Assembly: GCA_937901905.1 (NCBI GenBank)
Contig: CALDIF010000003.1
Span: 1-7,842 of the forward strand
DNA length: 7,842 bases
Reading direction: 5' to 3'
From: an uncultured Porphyromonadaceae bacterium
Lineage (GTDB): Bacteria > Bacteroidota > Bacteroidia > Bacteroidales > Muribaculaceae
A program made the position numbers and the translations under genes. Under the pieces are notes generated by a model. That model was given only the letters and a program-made list of their open reading frames with translations, did not search any database and was not told where the DNA came from. Positions 1-5,154 of the stretch are shown here, piece by piece (positions within the stretch are counted from its first letter, which is position 1; every line of letters starts with the position of its first letter).

Positions 1-1
1 G

Positions 2-592
2 ATCTGTGACGATCCATACACCTCACTCGATTTATCGGCAGTTGACAGCAATGCCGTCAGATGTCCCGATACGCCGACTGCCGAACGCATGGCAGCGATT
101 ATCGACAGGGCACGCAGCGAGGGTGATACCGTGGGTGGCGAGGTGACCTGTATAATAAGCGGTGTGCCTGCCGGCGTGGGCAATCCCGTGTTCGGCAAGT
201 TGCATGCCGAGTTGGGCAGCGCGATGTTAAGTATCAATGCCGCCAAAGGGGTGGAGTTCGGCGACGGCTTTGCGCTCGCTCGCGCACGTGGCAGCGAAGT
301 AATGGATTCATTCACTACGATTGACGGCAACATTGCCACTACAGCCAACCATAGCGGAGGCATTCAAGGTGGCATCAGCAATGGCGCGGACATAGTGCTC
401 CGCGTGGCGTTCAAGCCTGTTGCCACATTGATGCGCCCCATCGAAACGATAGACTGCGAGGGAAATGTCGTGACGCTCGAACCACGTGGCAGGCACGACG
501 CGTGTGTGGTGCCGCGCGCTGTGCCTATCGTCGAAGCGATGGCTGCCATTACAATTCTTGACCAACTGTTGTTGAGCAATAAGTATTATTAG
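2..592 (+). CDS. aroC: Chorismate synthase, C-terminal part (5' end outside window)
   Basis: Chorismate synthase catalyses the last step of the shikimate pathway, converting 5-enolpyruvylshikimate 3-phosphate to chorismate with reduced FMN, in the cytoplasm. The reading frame is open from base 2 and gives 196 residues before TAG, about the last 55% of a protein normally near 360 residues. Family blocks are clear: NAVRCPD, then GDTVGGEVTCIISGVPAG, the KGVEFGDGF block, NHSGGIQGGISNGADI (flavin/substrate-binding region), and the C-terminal signature GRHDACVVPRAVPIVEAM. The N-terminal half, with the catalytic histidine of the HSxxxRxSGRE region, lies outside the window. The ATG at 89 is internal and not a real start. 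The gene reads toward the hairpin array that begins about 30 bp after its stop; that array could also shape the 3' end of its mRNA (inference). Confidence 0.96.
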   Translation: MCDDPYTSLDLSAVDSNAVRCPDTPTAERMAAIIDRARSEGDTVGGEVTCIISGVPAGVGNPVFGKLHAELGSAMLSINAAKGVEFGDGFALARARGSEVMDSFTTIDGNIATTANHSGGIQGGISNGADIVLRVAFKPVATLMRPIETIDCEGNVVTLEPRGRHDACVVPRAVPIVEAMAAITILDQLLLSNKYY

Positions 593-620
593 GGTTCAGA
601 GTTTCAAGCACGAGCCGAAT

Positions 621-673
621 CCCGACTTTGTTCGAAAGACCATGCAAGCATGTCGGAGACATGCGCCGCTTGG
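621..673 (+). repeat. REP-like direct repeat, copy A (53 bp)
   Basis: This segment is identical over 53 bp to 736-788, offset by 115 bp. It contains a hairpin at 648-663/664 with stem GCATGTC/GACATGC and loop GGA. A related inverted copy lies at 1401-1446 beyond the transposase gene. Perfect identity of A and B implies recent duplication or sequence homogenisation. Confidence 0.9.
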
Positions 674-707
674 AATTTCGTATATTATCGGCTCTACAAG
701 GCAAACA

Positions 708-720
708 ACCTCGAAGAGGT
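708..720 (+). repeat. Hairpin, stem ACCTC, loop GAA
   Basis: The 13-nt palindrome has a 5-bp stem and a GAA loop closed by C:G. Its mirror partner on the other side of the transposase gene is 1469-1481, which has the same stem and loop GGA when read on the - strand. Confidence 0.7.
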
Positions 721-724
721 CGGG

Positions 725-739
725 CGGGTTGAAAACCCG
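725..739 (+). repeat. Hairpin, stem CGGGTT, loop GAA
   Basis: The 15-nt palindrome has a perfect 6-bp stem around GAA, closed by T:A, the only non-C:G closing pair of the nine hairpins. By order and flanks its mirror partner is 1448-1466, whose stem has a different sequence but remains fully paired. Confidence 0.7.
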
Positions 740-788
740 ACTTTGTTCGAAAGACCATGCAAGCATGTCGGAGACATGCGCCGCTTGG
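736..788 (+). repeat. REP-like direct repeat, copy B (53 bp)
   Basis: This is an exact copy of 621-673. Its hairpin is at 763-779 (stem GCATGTC, loop GGA). Its flanks, read in reverse complement, are CCAAGCGGCG and CTTGCATGGTCTTTCGAACA plus one A; both recur exactly in the inverted copy at 1401-1446, while the hairpin stem between them differs. Confidence 0.9.
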
Positions 789-810
789 TCATGGCAACAC
801 CGAAATATAT

Positions 811-830
811 AGTGCCTCGAAGAGGAACTT
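811..830. repeat. Inner inverted repeat, left copy, with hairpin CCTC-GAA-GAGG
   Basis: The 20-bp segment AGTGCCTCGAAGAGGAACTT is the reverse complement of 1360-1379 except at one position, the middle of the hairpin loop. Within it 815-825 folds as CCTC-GAA-GAGG; the stem can be extended past a single mismatch. It is the array element nearest to the transposase promoter. Confidence 0.85.
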
Positions 831-844
831 TTATAATCAACGTC

Positions 845-874
845 TTGACATCTGAGACACTTTTTGTAACTTTG
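845..874 (+). promoter_or_regulatory. Promoter of the transposase gene (Bacteroidetes type)
   Basis: TTG at 845-847 is followed after 19 nt by TAACTTTG at 867-874, which fits the Bacteroidetes TTTG...TAnnTTTG consensus. It lies 34 bp before the ATG at 909 and just inside the left inverted repeat, so the element carries its own promoter. Confidence 0.6.
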
Positions 875-908
875 CAACCTATCAATAAATAACTTAAACA
901 AATCACCC

Positions 909-1352
909 ATGAGTGCAGTAAGTGCCCTGTTTCATGTTGTCATCAACACCCATAATAGATTGATGACAATTCCAAACGAAGCCAGCGAGCAGTTATATCG
1001 CTACATCACCGCTATCGTTGAGAGCCGTCAATGCAGGTTGTTACGTATTAATGGCATTGAAAATCATGTGCATATCTTACTCGAGATTTCCCCGACAGTC
1101 ACTTTGAGTGAACTTGTGCGAGACATCAAGCAAGGTAGTAGCAAATGGGCTAAAAATTCCGGCAAATTTCCCAACTTCACGGGTTGGGGAAAGGAATATG
1201 GAGCGTTCTCATGCAGCATACATGACAAAGATCGTATCATACGTTACATCATGAAACAAAGAGAACATCATCAGTCACATACCTTCGATGACGAATACAG
1301 GCTAATGATTGAACAAGCAGGACTGCAATGGAATGATTATCGGTTGACATGA
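909..1352 (+). CDS. REP-associated tyrosine transposase (IS200-like, Y1/HUH)
   Basis: The 147-residue protein fits the single-domain Y1 transposase family (PF01797 type), which nicks and rejoins single-stranded DNA at hairpin-marked ends through a 5'-phosphotyrosine. The metal-binding HUH motif is His53-Val54-His55 in NGIENHVHILLEI. The nucleophile is most likely Tyr113 in RYIMKQREHH, with Gln117 completing the Y-xxx-Q pattern. The intervening block GWGKEYGAFSCSIHDKDRI is typical of the IS200 branch. Length and motifs are complete, so the enzyme may be active. No tnpB follows. Flanking mirrored hairpin arrays argue for the RAYT subgroup rather than a self-mobile IS200, although the sequence alone does not exclude the latter. 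The ATG at 909 is preceded by an AT-rich leader without Shine-Dalgarno, as usual in this phylum. Confidence 0.92.
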   Translation: MSAVSALFHVVINTHNRLMTIPNEASEQLYRYITAIVESRQCRLLRINGIENHVHILLEISPTVTLSELVRDIKQGSSKWAKNSGKFPNFTGWGKEYGAFSCSIHDKDRIIRYIMKQREHHQSHTFDDEYRLMIEQAGLQWNDYRLT

Positions 1353-1359
1353 GTTATTG

Positions 1360-1379
1360 AAGTTCCTCTACGAGGCACT
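1360..1379. repeat. Inner inverted repeat, right copy, with hairpin CCTC-TAC-GAGG
   Basis: This begins 7 bp after the transposase stop and is the inverted partner of 811-830 (19/20). The hairpin is CCTC-TAC-GAGG, loop GTA on the - strand. With the neighbouring T it extends to 9-nt arms having one mismatch, at the same place as in the left copy. Confidence 0.85.
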
Positions 1380-1400
1380 TCTTCTGCCGTGTTGACCGGA

Positions 1401-1446
1401 CCAAGCGGCGTGGGTCTACGACCCACTTGCATGGTCTTTCGAACAA
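1401..1446 (-). repeat. Inverted third copy of the REP-like repeat, with re-paired stem
   Basis: On the + strand the segment begins CCAAGCGGCG and ends CTTGCATGGTCTTTCGAACA plus one A. Both flanks (10 and 21 nt) match the reverse complement of 736-788 exactly. The hairpin between them is at 1410-1426: stem GTGGGTC, loop TAC (GTA on the - strand). Compared with GCATGTC in copies A and B, three base pairs have changed and all three changes are compensatory. Confidence 0.88.
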
Positions 1447-1447
1447 C

Positions 1448-1466
1448 ATCGGCTCTACGAGCCGAT
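1448..1466 (-). repeat. Hairpin, stem ATCGGCTC, loop TAC (GTA on - strand)
   Basis: The 19-nt palindrome has a perfect 8-bp stem closed by C:G. It is the positional partner of 725-739. A half-copy of its sequence, ATCGGCTCTAC, also occurs upstream near 687-697 without a good partner arm. Confidence 0.75.
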
Positions 1467-1468
1467 TG

Positions 1469-1481
1469 ACCTCTCCGAGGT
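1469..1481 (-). repeat. Hairpin, stem ACCTC, loop TCC (GGA on - strand)
   Basis: This outermost hairpin of the downstream array has a 5-bp stem identical to that at 708-720. It ends 46 bp before the lipoprotein start codon, so it lies in the probable leader or promoter region of that gene. Confidence 0.65.
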
Positions 1482-1527
1482 ATCAGATACACTTTATTAA
1501 GCACGCTCAAACCGAACATTTGACACA

Positions 1528-2175
1528 ATGAAAAAGTTTGTGACTAACGTAATCACTACAATTCTTGTAATCTCGTTGTTCACGGCATGCAATGGGAATT
1601 CGGGACACGACACGATAATCGAAGTCCCCCCCGAACCGACAGACGAAGACACCGCCCTATGGTGGTTGAGCCAAATCCTTAACAGCGATGAAGGTCATGC
1701 GATGAGTGCCGGGCAACTGGCAACGTTGCATGAAGAAAACACTAATCGCAGTGTGGCATTTACGGTCAATAAGAGCGACGTGTTGCCTCGAATGGGGGTC
1801 TATCGCCATGAGGCGACCGACGGCACCATCGTCTTCAAGCCATACTCCAACGACAAGGACACCGTCATGCCCGTGTGTCAAGCCGACTTTCGCATTGCCG
1901 TTTACGACTACGAAACGACGGCACACGATTCGGCAAGCACCATGTGCATACAAAATCGTGGCAAGGGCATACTGGCTATATATCACAATATAGTCAATCA
2001 CCGTCGGCACGACGGGCAACACGACGATGAGAGCCGAGCCGACGTAAAGCCCGAATATATGGGCGCATTGATGTACGTGTACCCGGGAGCGGACAGTTTG
2101 ATAATCACTTGGGGTTACGAGGCGTCAAAGCGCGTCTATCACTACGTCAACAACCCTCAAGGCACACATGAATGA
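1528..2175 (+). CDS. Putative lipoprotein of unknown function
   Basis: I do not recognise a family in this 215-residue protein. The N-terminus MKKFVTNVITTILVISLFTAC is a lipoprotein signal peptide: basic start, hydrophobic core, and cleavage expected before Cys21 (box LFTAC, with Phe at -3, somewhat off the usual Leu). The protein should therefore be exported and lipid-anchored. The mature part starts with a Pro/Glu/Asp-rich linker (about 32-42), followed by a mixed alpha/beta-looking domain with two further cysteines (117, 140). A His/Asp-rich stretch lies at 158-170 (HRRHDGQHDDESR), and the C-terminal part has many aromatic residues (YMGALMYVYPGADSLIITWGYE). No acidic surface-export tag follows the Cys. 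It is 19 bp upstream of a thioesterase gene and likely shares its transcript. No convincing promoter was seen in 1482-1527. Confidence 0.8.
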   Translation: MKKFVTNVITTILVISLFTACNGNSGHDTIIEVPPEPTDEDTALWWLSQILNSDEGHAMSAGQLATLHEENTNRSVAFTVNKSDVLPRMGVYRHEATDGTIVFKPYSNDKDTVMPVCQADFRIAVYDYETTAHDSASTMCIQNRGKGILAIYHNIVNHRRHDGQHDDESRADVKPEYMGALMYVYPGADSLIITWGYEASKRVYHYVNNPQGTHE

Positions 2176-2194
2176 AATGTTATAATACGATAAA

Positions 2195-2935
2195 ATGACT
2201 CGAGAATTTTCCCACACTTACTATCTTGCTGCCGGGGAGTGTGACGCGCAACGTCGCATGCCGGTAACGTTGTTGGTCGGTCGACTGATAGAGATAGCCT
2301 CGTTGCATGCCAACTCATGGGGAGTGGGCTATCGCGACTTGATAACCGACGACTGCGGTTGGGTGTTGTCACGCTTGACAGTAGAAATGCAGTCGACACC
2401 CGAGGTAGACCGCGATTACACCATTACCACATGGGTCGAGACCTATAACCGTCATTACTCACAACGATGTTTTGAAGTGACAGACACCGCAACGGGCACC
2501 ACGCTCGGTTATGCCCGCTCGATTTGGATGGTGCTCGACATCAAGCATCGCACCGCCGTCGATGTCACCCGGCTTGAGAGCCTTCGCGACAAGGCGTGTG
2601 ACCGTCCCTGCCCCATCGCGCCGCAAAGTCGCTTGTCGCCCATCGCAACGCCGACACGAACTTCAACCTATACAGTGCGTTACACCGACTGTGACTTCTA
2701 TCGTCACATGAACACCGTGCGCTATGTCGAACTGCTGATGAATCAATTTGACCTGTCGTTTCACGACAACCACACGTTGTCACGCTTGGAATTGACCTTC
2801 GTTCGTGAAACACAATACAACACATCGCTCACCGTGCTGATTGACGACAGCGAGGCGAGCGACGTGAAATTGCAGTTGGACGACTCGCAGGGAACAACCC
2901 ACCTGCGAGCACGCATGATGTTCGGTAATGTGTAA
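2195..2935 (+). CDS. Acyl-ACP thioesterase (double hotdog fold)
   Basis: The 246-residue protein resembles bacterial members of the acyl-ACP thioesterase family (PF01643, FatA/FatB-like). These release free fatty acids from acyl carrier protein in the cytoplasm. The first hotdog spans about 1-135, with RLIEIASLHANSWGVGYRDL, GWVLSRLTVEM, the TTWVETYNRHYSQR block and ARSIWMVLD. The second spans about 155-246, starting TYTVRYTDCDFYRHMNTVRY. In plant enzymes the equivalent DxNxHVNN segment supplies catalytic Asn and His. Here Asp167, His171 and Asn173 are present, but the usual Asn position is Tyr169, so activity or specificity may differ, or the alignment of this loop may be shifted. Length is normal for bacterial members. 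It probably forms a two-gene unit with the preceding lipoprotein. It converges with the gene on the other strand that ends at 3101. Confidence 0.88.
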   Translation: MTREFSHTYYLAAGECDAQRRMPVTLLVGRLIEIASLHANSWGVGYRDLITDDCGWVLSRLTVEMQSTPEVDRDYTITTWVETYNRHYSQRCFEVTDTATGTTLGYARSIWMVLDIKHRTAVDVTRLESLRDKACDRPCPIAPQSRLSPIATPTRTSTYTVRYTDCDFYRHMNTVRYVELLMNQFDLSFHDNHTLSRLELTFVRETQYNTSLTVLIDDSEASDVKLQLDDSQGTTHLRARMMFGNV

Positions 2936-2968
2936 CCATCATATTTCGAATTCGAAATATGATGGTTA
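2933..2968. terminator. 36-bp perfect palindrome overlapping the thioesterase stop codon
   Basis: Two 18-nt arms meet without a spacer at 2950/2951; the left arm reads TAACCATCATATTTCGAA and the right arm is its exact complement. The TAA stop (2933-2935) forms the left end. In RNA it would fold as a long AU-rich hairpin, followed on the + strand by AAAAGGG rather than a U-tract. A role as 3'-end structure or bidirectional terminator is inferred from the convergent position; a protein-binding site is an alternative. Confidence 0.6.
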
Positions 2969-3044
2969 AAAGGGTAAAATTCCAAACTTAGAGGATTTGC
3001 ACGGCTCGGTGGTTCTTTACTCCCTGTTCCTTTGTTCCTAAAGT

Positions 3045-3091
3045 TTTTCGGGGGCAGTGAACTGCCCCCGAAAATTCACTGCCCCCGAAAA
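3045..3091. terminator. GC-rich inverted repeat with two alternative 3' arms
   Basis: The arm TTTTCGGGGGCAGT (3045-3058) is complementary to ACTGCCCCCGAAAA at 3061-3074 (14 bp, 2-nt loop). That sequence is repeated at 3078-3091. With the second copy the pairing grows to 17 bp (3045-3061 with 3075-3091) around a 13-nt loop. The two folds exclude each other. It lies 9 bp beyond the stop of the - strand nucleotidyltransferase gene and is probably its 3'-end structure, though no clear U-tract follows on either strand. Confidence 0.55.
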
Positions 3092-3100
3092 CGTGAATTA

Positions 3101-4009
3101 TTAATCAAACAACTTGTCGGGATACACACCCGTGGCATGTAGTTCGGCAAACTTGTCGACGACCCCTTGGCGGTCGGCGGCATAGGTCACCCCGAACCAC
3201 TTGCTCTCGGTGGTGAGTACACTCACGCTTGCGGTGTCCCGCTCCACCATCTCGTTGATGAGCGTGGGTATATAAAATTCCGCCTTGGGCTTGTTGATAT
3301 TCTCGGCAAGGAATTTCTTGAAATAATCTTCACTGTGGGCAAAGTAGTCGGGAGTGAAGCCCCAGAAGTTCATGCTCACCGGTGTGTCAAAGGCGAGATG
3401 TTGCACCGCGTCATTCTCATCGGTGAAAACGATGTCATGAGCCTCATTGTAGCCGATGCTGGTGCGCTCGACCACGCCGGTGAGGTAGCCGTCCTCGGTT
3501 TGGCATACACCGCGCGCAACGGTACCGCTCTCACTCATCGTGTTGCCGACCTTGAAGCCCACCATGCTGTATTGTCCGGTGCTGCCCTCGGGTAAGGCTT
3601 GCAGCCACGCTGCCATCACCTCAAAACTATTGCGACCGTAGTAGTCATCGCTGTTGATAACAGCGAAAGGCTCGTCAATCACGCTGCGACCCATGAGTAC
3701 CGCGTGGTTGGTGCCCCACGGCTTGACACGTTCCGCGGGACAAGTAAATCCTTCGGGCAGGTCGTTAATACTCTGAAAAACCACCTCAACGGGAATGTGA
3801 CCCTCATATTTGGAGAGAATTTTCTCGCGGAAGTCGGCCTCAAAATCCTTGCGAATGACAAACACCACCTTACCGAAACCGCTGTGAATGGCATCGTAGA
3901 TTGAGTAGTCCATGATAGTCTCTCCATGGGGACCCAGACCGTCGAGTTGTTTAAGACCCCCGTAACGGCTGCCCATACCGGCAGCCAAAACAAATAATGT
4001 CGGTTTCAT
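3101..4009 (-). CDS. Sugar-1-phosphate nucleotidyltransferase (NTP-transferase family)
   Basis: The 302-residue cytoplasmic protein belongs to the nucleotidyltransferase family (PF00483 type), which joins a sugar or related phosphate to an NTP, releasing pyrophosphate. The glycine-rich nucleotide loop is at the N-terminus, LAAGMGSRYGGLKQLDGLGP (residues 8-27). The PWGTNHAVLMG block (97-107) matches the nucleotide-contacting GTxHA motif. Asp121/Asp122 in VINSDDYYG (117-125) are the expected metal-binding site. The C-terminus has SKWFGVTY (269-276), common in this subgroup. It has no left-handed beta-helix acyltransferase domain. It is the last gene of a galK-galM cluster, 100 bp after galM. 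Uridylylation of galactose 1-phosphate would make sense there because no galT is visible, but glucose 1-phosphate or another substrate is equally compatible with the motifs. Confidence 0.85.
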   Translation of the reverse strand: MKPTLFVLAAGMGSRYGGLKQLDGLGPHGETIMDYSIYDAIHSGFGKVVFVIRKDFEADFREKILSKYEGHIPVEVVFQSINDLPEGFTCPAERVKPWGTNHAVLMGRSVIDEPFAVINSDDYYGRNSFEVMAAWLQALPEGSTGQYSMVGFKVGNTMSESGTVARGVCQTEDGYLTGVVERTSIGYNEAHDIVFTDENDAVQHLAFDTPVSMNFWGFTPDYFAHSEDYFKKFLAENINKPKAEFYIPTLINEMVERDTASVSVLTTESKWFGVTYAADRQGVVDKFAELHATGVYPDKLFD

Positions 4010-4016
4010 ATATGTT

Positions 4017-4045
4017 ATTCGGTTTACTTGGTTTTATTCGGTTTA
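4017..4045. repeat. Short direct repeat ATTCGGTTTA (two copies)
   Basis: Two exact 10-bp copies at 4017-4026 and 4036-4045 lie just upstream of the nucleotidyltransferase start, in the 100-bp gap after galM. No Bacteroidetes promoter match was found in this gap on the - strand, so the repeats may be a regulatory site or chance AT-rich sequence. Confidence 0.35.
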
Positions 4046-4109
4046 TAAATAGTCGACACTTCTCAAAATCGGGTCGGCAGTGGGTGATTGCGCTCACTAC
4101 CGTCCGTGA

Positions 4110-5153
4110 TTAGACAGTGTCAAAATCAAAAACTATGGTACGGCAGTACTCCTCGCCGGCGTTAAAAATTTGACGAGGGAATGACGGATGGTGTGGGGCA
4201 TCGGGAAAACCTTGGCACTCTATCGCCACTGCATCATAGTCGTGATAGACACAACCACCCTTGCCCTCGGGGCTTCCGTTGAGCCAATTACCGGTGTATA
4301 CCTGCACACCGGGTTGGTCGGAACACACGGTCAAGCGACGACCGCTGTCGGGATCGACAAGGTGGGCATGCCACACACAACCGCCGTCACCGTCAACAAC
4401 CCAACAGTTGTCGTAGCCTTTGCCGAAGCGCAACGCATCGAAATCGGCATTAATGTCCTGCCCGAGTCGCTTGGGCGAAGTGAAGTCCATCGGAGTGCCG
4501 GCTACAGGAGCCTGTTCGCCGGTCGGGATTAGCGTGTCATCGGTGGGCAAATAACGCGAGGCATTAAGTTGCAACGTGTGGTTCAATGCCGTGCCACTGT
4601 CGTGACCACCCAAGTTCCAATAAGTGTGGTTGGTGAGATTGATGGCTGTTGTAGCATCGGACTGTGCCTTGATGCACAACGTCAGGCGACAGTCATCAGT
4701 CCATGTGTAACGAGCGGTCACGGTGAGCGTGCCGGGATAGTGTTCGTCACCATCGGGGCTGACAAGTGTAAACTCGACCGCGTTATCGTCAATACGCGAG
4801 TTCCACACCTTATTTTGAAAACCTTCGGGACCGCCGTGTAACGCGTTGGGACCGTTATTAACAGCCAACTGATATTGTTTGCCCTCAATCACGAGATCAC
4901 CTCGCGCAATGCGATTGGCATAACGTCCGGGCACCTTACCGGCACAGGGACCGTCGTGAAAATAATCCTCAATGTGTTCGTAACCGAGCACCACGTCGGC
5001 AAGTTTCCCCTTGTTGTCGGGGACAACGACACTCACTATACCGGCACCGACGGGCGACAACTTCACATAGGCGCCACGACTGTTCATCAACGTGTACAAG
5101 GTGAACACGCCACATGGCGTGTTCACCTGTTCGCTTGTAATCTGTACCGACAT
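4110..5153 (-). CDS. galM: Galactose mutarotase (aldose 1-epimerase)
   Basis: Aldose 1-epimerase interconverts beta- and alpha-D-galactose, supplying the anomer used by galactokinase. From the ATG at 5153 the protein has 347 residues, the usual family length, with no signal peptide, so it is cytoplasmic. Family motifs occur in order: GRYANRIARG (76-85), NALHGGPEGF with His106, NLTNHTYWNLGG with catalytic acid His176, KGYDNCWV with Asp248, and AIECQGFPDAPHHPSFP with catalytic base Glu312. I chose the start at 5153 because it lies one base after the galK stop, a tight operon junction. An in-frame ATG at 5174 would add seven residues (MLKSVSD) and overlap galK by 20 bp. It is co-transcribed with galK, and probably with the nucleotidyltransferase after it. 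Confidence 0.95.
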   Translation of the reverse strand: MSVQITSEQVNTPCGVFTLYTLMNSRGAYVKLSPVGAGIVSVVVPDNKGKLADVVLGYEHIEDYFHDGPCAGKVPGRYANRIARGDLVIEGKQYQLAVNNGPNALHGGPEGFQNKVWNSRIDDNAVEFTLVSPDGDEHYPGTLTVTARYTWTDDCRLTLCIKAQSDATTAINLTNHTYWNLGGHDSGTALNHTLQLNASRYLPTDDTLIPTGEQAPVAGTPMDFTSPKRLGQDINADFDALRFGKGYDNCWVVDGDGGCVWHAHLVDPDSGRRLTVCSDQPGVQVYTGNWLNGSPEGKGGCVYHDYDAVAIECQGFPDAPHHPSFPRQIFNAGEEYCRTIVFDFDTV

Positions 5154-5154
5154 A

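Larger units (their letters stand above)
621..1481. mobile_element. RAYT locus: IS200-like transposase gene inside mirrored hairpin arrays
   Basis: This is a composite call. It comprises a Y1/HUH transposase gene (909-1352) between an upstream array of five hairpins (648-829) and a downstream array of four (1360-1481). The flanks are related as an imperfect inverted repeat: 811-830 matches the reverse complement of 1360-1379 in 19 of 20 positions, and 736-788 matches the inverted segment at 1401-1446 outside its hairpin. In known REP-associated tyrosine transposase (RAYT) systems a single-copy transposase gene sits between inverted REP hairpins, and REPs are scattered elsewhere in the genome. 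IS200/IS605 insertion sequences instead carry subterminal hairpins in the same orientation. The mirrored arrangement favours RAYT. Outer boundaries are approximate because no target duplication is expected for this family. Confidence 0.75.

Noticed and set aside
621..788. CRISPR array
   Set aside because: Only two direct copies are present, the 53-bp unit is longer than usual and contains the spacer-like region, there are no cas genes, and the repeats belong to the transposase flanks.
596..910. Small open frames on both strands across the 593-908 gap
   Set aside because: They run through the hairpin array and its exact repeat; their sequence is set by palindromes, not by protein selection.
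811..1379. Classical insertion sequence with terminal inverted repeats and target duplication
   Set aside because: The enzyme is a Y1/HUH transposase, which does not use DDE-type terminal inverted repeats or make target duplications; the inverted repeats are better read as paired hairpins.
1480..1490. GTAT-CAG-ATAC mini-palindrome after the downstream array
   Set aside because: The loop does not fit GNA on either strand, the stem is only 4 bp and AT-rich, and there is no upstream counterpart.
3167..3904. Two + strand open frames opposite the nucleotidyltransferase gene
   Set aside because: They are antisense to a full-length gene with intact motifs, with no promoter or family resemblance.
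4078..4103. Imperfect hairpin in the galM-nucleotidyltransferase gap
   Set aside because: About 8 of 10 pairs with two mismatches and no U-tract; too weak to call an attenuator or terminator.
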